Source of the DNA: CAUUCF01 sp045580225
GTDB lineage: Bacteria; Pseudomonadota; Gammaproteobacteria; UBA9339
Reading direction: 5' to 3'
NCBI GenBank assembly: GCA_045580225.1
Contig: JAZNNJ010000007.1
Coordinates: 1-46,756, forward strand
Length of the DNA: 46,756 bases
Translations under genes and position numbers: made by a program
Shown: one piece after another, positions 43,607-46,756 of the stretch
How positions within the stretch are numbered: the stretch's first letter is position 1
Layout: each line of letters starts with the position of its first letter
Notes under the pieces: model-generated
The model's database searches: none
Seen by the model: only the letters and a program-made list of their open reading frames with translations
What the model was told of the DNA's origin: nothing

Positions 43607-43999
43607 ATGGCGACGATTAATCAATTAATAAAACACTTTAGGAAGGCTAAGCCTGTTAAAAATATGGTGCCTGCTTTGGGAGCTTGTCCGCAAAAACGTG
43701 GGGTTTGTGTTAGGGTGTATACAACAACTCCAAAGAAACCTAACTCAGCGTTGAGAAAGGTGGCTAGGGTACGGTTGACCAATGGGATGGAAGTGACCTG
43801 TTATATTGGTGGGGAAGGGCATAATTTACAAGAACATTCGGTAGTTTTGATTAGGGGTGGTAGTGTTCGTGATTTGCCTGGAGTGCGTTACCATATTGTT
43901 CGTGGTTGTTTAGATACAACTGGAGTTGATAAACGTAAGCAGAGTCGTTCTAAGTATGGAGCGAAAGTTGCTAAGCAAACAAAAACGGGTAAGAAGTAA
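43607..43999 (+). CDS. rpsL: Ribosomal protein uS12
   Basis: Decoding-centre protein of the 30S subunit. 130 residues, six longer than E. coli because of a Lys-rich tail (KQTKTGKK). It aligns with E. coli S12 without gaps through the core, so positions can be compared directly: Lys43 in TTTPKKPNSALRK is kept, but the RGGRVKDLPG loop reads RGGSVRDLPG, giving Ser86 and Arg88. Arg at 88 is a classic streptomycin-resistance substitution in other bacteria. First gene of the str operon. Confidence 0.97.
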   Translation: MATINQLIKHFRKAKPVKNMVPALGACPQKRGVCVRVYTTTPKKPNSALRKVARVRLTNGMEVTCYIGGEGHNLQEHSVVLIRGGSVRDLPGVRYHIVRGCLDTTGVDKRKQSRSKYGAKVAKQTKTGKK

Positions 44000-44011
44000 T
44001 CGAGAATAGAT

Positions 44012-44503
44012 ATGTCAAGAAGAAAAGCAGCGACAAAAAGGGGTATTTTGCCAGATCCTTTATATAAGAGTGAGTTATTAGCTAAATTTATTAATATGCT
44101 AATGTGTAACGGTAAAAAAGCAGTAGCTGAGAAGATTGTTTATTGTGCTTTGGATAATGTGTTCAGTAAAAAAGGCAATAAGAGTGGTAATAAGCAAGAG
44201 GAAGTGTTGTCTTTATTTAGTAAAGTTTTGGATTTAATTAGGCCTTTGGTAGAAGTTCGTTCGTGTCGAGTAGGAGGAGCTACGTACCAAGTTCCCGTAG
44301 AAGTTGCGCCAGAACGAGGTATCGCTTTAGCTATGAGATGGTTGGTGAAGGCCGCGCAGTCAAGAAGTGAGCAAGGTATGATTCTTCGTTTAACCGGTGA
44401 GATGTTGGACGTTTTTGAAAATCGGGGTAACTCTTTGAAAAAGAGAGAAGATGTTCACCGTATGGCTAAAGCTAATCAGGCATTTGCTCATTATCGTTGG
44501 TAA
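44012..44503 (+). CDS. rpsG: Ribosomal protein uS7
   Basis: 30S head assembly protein binding 16S rRNA. 163 residues. Start MSRRKAATKR, LAKFINMLMCNGKK, GGATYQVPVEV and the C-terminal KREDVHRMAKANQAFAHYRW are standard. About eight extra residues (KKGNKSGNKQEE region) are inserted in a surface loop near residue 55 relative to E. coli. Confidence 0.97.
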   Translation: MSRRKAATKRGILPDPLYKSELLAKFINMLMCNGKKAVAEKIVYCALDNVFSKKGNKSGNKQEEVLSLFSKVLDLIRPLVEVRSCRVGGATYQVPVEVAPERGIALAMRWLVKAAQSRSEQGMILRLTGEMLDVFENRGNSLKKREDVHRMAKANQAFAHYRW

Positions 44504-44520
44504 GTTGGAATAGAGAATTT

Positions 44521-46608
44521 ATGGCTAGGACACATATTTTAAAACGTTATCGTAATATTGGTATTGCTGCACATATTGATGCAGGTAAGACTACGACTAC
44601 AGAGAGAATTCTTTTTTATACTGGTTTGTCTCATAAACTAGGTGAGGTTCATGATGGTGCTGCTACTATGGATTGGATGGAGCAGGAGAAAGAACGTGGT
44701 ATAACTATTACGGCTGCGGCTACTACGTGTTATTGGAGTGGGATGGCTAAACAGTACCCAGAGCATCGTATAAACATTATCGATACCCCTGGTCACGTTG
44801 ATTTTACTATTGAAGTAGAAAGATCGTTAAAAGTATTAGATGGCGCGGTGGTTGTGTTTTGTGCTGTTGGTGGAGTAGAGCCACAATCTGAAACGGTGTG
44901 GAGGCAGGCAAACAAGTATCGAGTGCCTCGTATTTGTTACGTTAATAAAATGGATCGAGCCGGAGCTGATTTTTTTAGAGTTGTTGGGCAGATTAGTAGT
45001 CGTTTGAATAGTAATCCGGTTCCAGTGCAGTGTCCTATAGGCAAAGAAGACAACTTTAAGGGGGTCGTGGATTTGCTGAAAATGAAAGCAATTTATTGGA
45101 ATGAGGACGATCAGGGTTTATCATTCCGAGAGGAGAGTATTCCCGTGGACATGTTAGAAGAATGTGAGAAATGGCGGGTTCGTTTAGTTGAAACGGTTGC
45201 AGAAGCAAATGAAGAATTAATGGAAAAGTATTTAAATGGTGATGAATTAACAGTAGAAGAGATACGAAGTGGTTTAAGGCAATTGACTTTAGATAACAAA
45301 GTTATCCCGGTGTTTTGTGGTACTGCTTTTAAAAATAAGGGAGTACAGGCGGTGTTGGATGGGGTAATTGATTATTTGCCTGCTCCCGATGAGGTAGATG
45401 CCATTAAGGGCACATTGGAAAATGGGGACGTTATAGAAAGAAAATCTGAAGATAATGCTCCTTTTACGGCGTTAGCTTTTAAAATTGCAACTGATCCTTT
45501 TGTCGGTACATTGACTTTTTTTAGGGTATATTCTGGTGTTTTAAAATCAGGGGATAGCGTTTATAATCCGATTAAAGGTAAACGTGAAAGAATCGGTAGG
45601 ATTGTTCAAATGCACGCCAATAATCGTGCCGAAATAAAAGAAGTTTGTGCTGGTGACATAGCTGCGGCTGTAGGTTTAAAAAATGTAACGACGGGAGATA
45701 CTTTGTGTGACGAAAATAACGTTATAACATTGGAAAGGATGGAATTTCCTGATCCTGTTATTTCTGTGGCTGTTGAGCCTAAAACTAAAGCGGATCAAGA
45801 GAAAATGGGGATTGCTTTGAGTAAATTAGCTCAAGAAGATCCTTCTTTTCAGGTGCGTACTGACGAAGAGTCTGGCCAGACGATTATTGCAGGAATGGGG
45901 GAGTTGCACTTAGAAATTATCGTTGATCGTATGAAACGTGAATTTAATGTCGAGGCGAATGTTGGAAATCCACAAGTTGCGTATCGTGAGACAGTTAGGA
46001 GTTTCATTGAACAAGAAGGTAAGTATATTAGACAGTCTGGTGGTCGTGGGCAGTATGGTCATGTGTGGATTAAGATTGAACCTTTGTCTAGAGGTCAAGG
46101 GTATGAGTTTGTGAATAATATTGTTGGTGGTGTTATTCCTAAAGAGTATATACCTGCGGTAGATAAAGGTGTTAAGGGTCAAATGGAAAGCGGTGTATTA
46201 GCTGGTTATCCAGTAGTAGATGTTAAGGTTACTTTATTTGATGGATCTTATCATGATGTAGACTCTAGTGAAATGGCATTTAAAATTGCTGGTTCTATGG
46301 CGTTTAAAGAGGGAGCAGTTAAAGCCGGAATGGTGCTGTTGGAGCCGATTATGAATGTAGAAGTGGTTACTCCTGAGGAGTATATGGGAGATGTGGTTGG
46401 TGATATTAGTAGGCGTCGTGGTATTATTCAAGCGATGGATTCCAGTCCTTCTGGTAGAGTTGTTAAGGCCGAGATTCCAATGGGGGAAATGTTTGGTTAT
46501 GCTACTGATTTACGTTCTATGACACAAGGTAGGGCTACTTACAATATGGAATTTTCTAAATATAGTGAGGCGCCTGTAAATGTTGTGGAGATGGTAGCGA
46601 AAAAATAA
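44521..46608 (+). CDS. fusA: Elongation factor G
   Basis: Translocation GTPase. 695 residues. GTPase motifs: AHIDAGKTTTTERIL (P-loop), GITITAAATT (switch I), DTPGHVDFTIEV and NKMDRAGADF, followed by domains II to V ending VEMVAKK. ATG at 44521 is chosen over upstream in-frame codons because it gives the standard start ARTHILKRYRNIGI. Lies 17 bases after rpsG. Confidence 0.97.
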   Translation: MARTHILKRYRNIGIAAHIDAGKTTTTERILFYTGLSHKLGEVHDGAATMDWMEQEKERGITITAAATTCYWSGMAKQYPEHRINIIDTPGHVDFTIEVERSLKVLDGAVVVFCAVGGVEPQSETVWRQANKYRVPRICYVNKMDRAGADFFRVVGQISSRLNSNPVPVQCPIGKEDNFKGVVDLLKMKAIYWNEDDQGLSFREESIPVDMLEECEKWRVRLVETVAEANEELMEKYLNGDELTVEEIRSGLRQLTLDNKVIPVFCGTAFKNKGVQAVLDGVIDYLPAPDEVDAIKGTLENGDVIERKSEDNAPFTALAFKIATDPFVGTLTFFRVYSGVLKSGDSVYNPIKGKRERIGRIVQMHANNRAEIKEVCAGDIAAAVGLKNVTTGDTLCDENNVITLERMEFPDPVISVAVEPKTKADQEKMGIALSKLAQEDPSFQVRTDEESGQTIIAGMGELHLEIIVDRMKREFNVEANVGNPQVAYRETVRSFIEQEGKYIRQSGGRGQYGHVWIKIEPLSRGQGYEFVNNIVGGVIPKEYIPAVDKGVKGQMESGVLAGYPVVDVKVTLFDGSYHDVDSSEMAFKIAGSMAFKEGAVKAGMVLLEPIMNVEVVTPEEYMGDVVGDISRRRGIIQAMDSSPSGRVVKAEIPMGEMFGYATDLRSMTQGRATYNMEFSKYSEAPVNVVEMVAKK

Positions 46609-46634
46609 TTTTAAGATAAAAAGAGGTACGAACA

Positions 46635-46756
46635 ATGGCAGAGAAATTTGAAAGAACGAAACCGCATATAAACATAGGGACTATAGGTCACGTTGACCAT
46701 GGTAAGACAACATTGACAGCGGCATTGACAATAGTGTTGTCGAAGGCTTATGGGGG
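46635..46756 (+). CDS. tuf: Elongation factor Tu, 3'-truncated by the window edge
   Basis: The first 40 codons are visible: MAEKFERTKPHINIGTIGHV and then the P-loop DHGKTTLT. An AGAGG ribosome site precedes the ATG. Fourth gene of the str operon, 26 bases after fusA. Confidence 0.97.
   Translation, partial: MAEKFERTKPHINIGTIGHVDHGKTTLTAALTIVLSKAYG

Overview
The window is a continuous stretch of an AT-rich gammaproteobacterial chromosome. Several markers point that way: ZapD, PpiD, a YheS-type ABC-F protein, MlaA, the uvrC-side tRNA cluster Gly(GCC)-Cys(GCA)-Leu(UAA), and a gene order rpsL-rpsG-fusA-tuf. A full lower mevalonate pathway, an LbtU-like porin, an ankyrin-repeat protein, an autotransporter and several nonsense-interrupted genes fit a host-associated, genome-reducing member of the Legionella/Coxiella/Rickettsiella neighbourhood. 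The genus cannot be fixed from sequence reading alone.

Layout. 1-7674 (+): the 3' part of an autotransporter with Pmp-like motifs, then a DUF115/MptE-like (Maf-like) transferase carrying a nine-G tract, then a tightly overlapping pseudaminic acid operon (pseB, pseC, pseF, a TIM-barrel protein, and a pseH-pseI fusion). No pseG is present. 7976-10507 (-): tRNA Gly-Cys-Leu-Pro, a uvrC lacking its C-terminal helix-hairpin-helix region, and tRNA-Lys. pgsA, which lies between uvrC and these tRNAs in E. coli, is absent. 10578-11584 (+): a promoter and two small genes broken by in-frame stops. 11591-16112 (-): mvaS, two GHMP kinases and a mevalonate diphosphate decarboxylase-IPP isomerase fusion. 16228-20156 (-): yheS, yhhQ, rdgB, coaD, zapD. 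20329-21207 (+): one gene split by a TAA.

21306-27790 (+): an overlapping operon with glycogen debranching enzyme, GT4 glucan synthase, GH57 amylase, a 120-residue unknown, an ankyrin protein with a possible His/Cys catalytic core, and a YggU protein. 27844-32270 (+): a small double-glycine-leader peptide gene, lnt, an LbtU-like porin and tgt. 32335-41092 (+): ppiD, an outer-membrane barrel, a Vat/CatB-type acetyltransferase, an acyl-ACP thioesterase, a DciA-like protein, mlaA, glyA, grpE and pfkA, interspersed with five tRNA genes. Four of these tRNA genes end only 8-24 bases before the next start codon. 41199-46756 (+): rpmE, queA, ybeY, tadA, then the str operon from a near-consensus promoter. 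S12 carries Arg at position 88 and Ser at 86.

Functionally, the accessory part is about surface and host contact (a glycosylated autotransporter system, porin, barrel protein, ankyrin protein, bacteriocin-like peptide) and about alpha-glucan and isoprenoid metabolism. The rest is housekeeping. No rRNA, IS element, CRISPR array or phage was seen.
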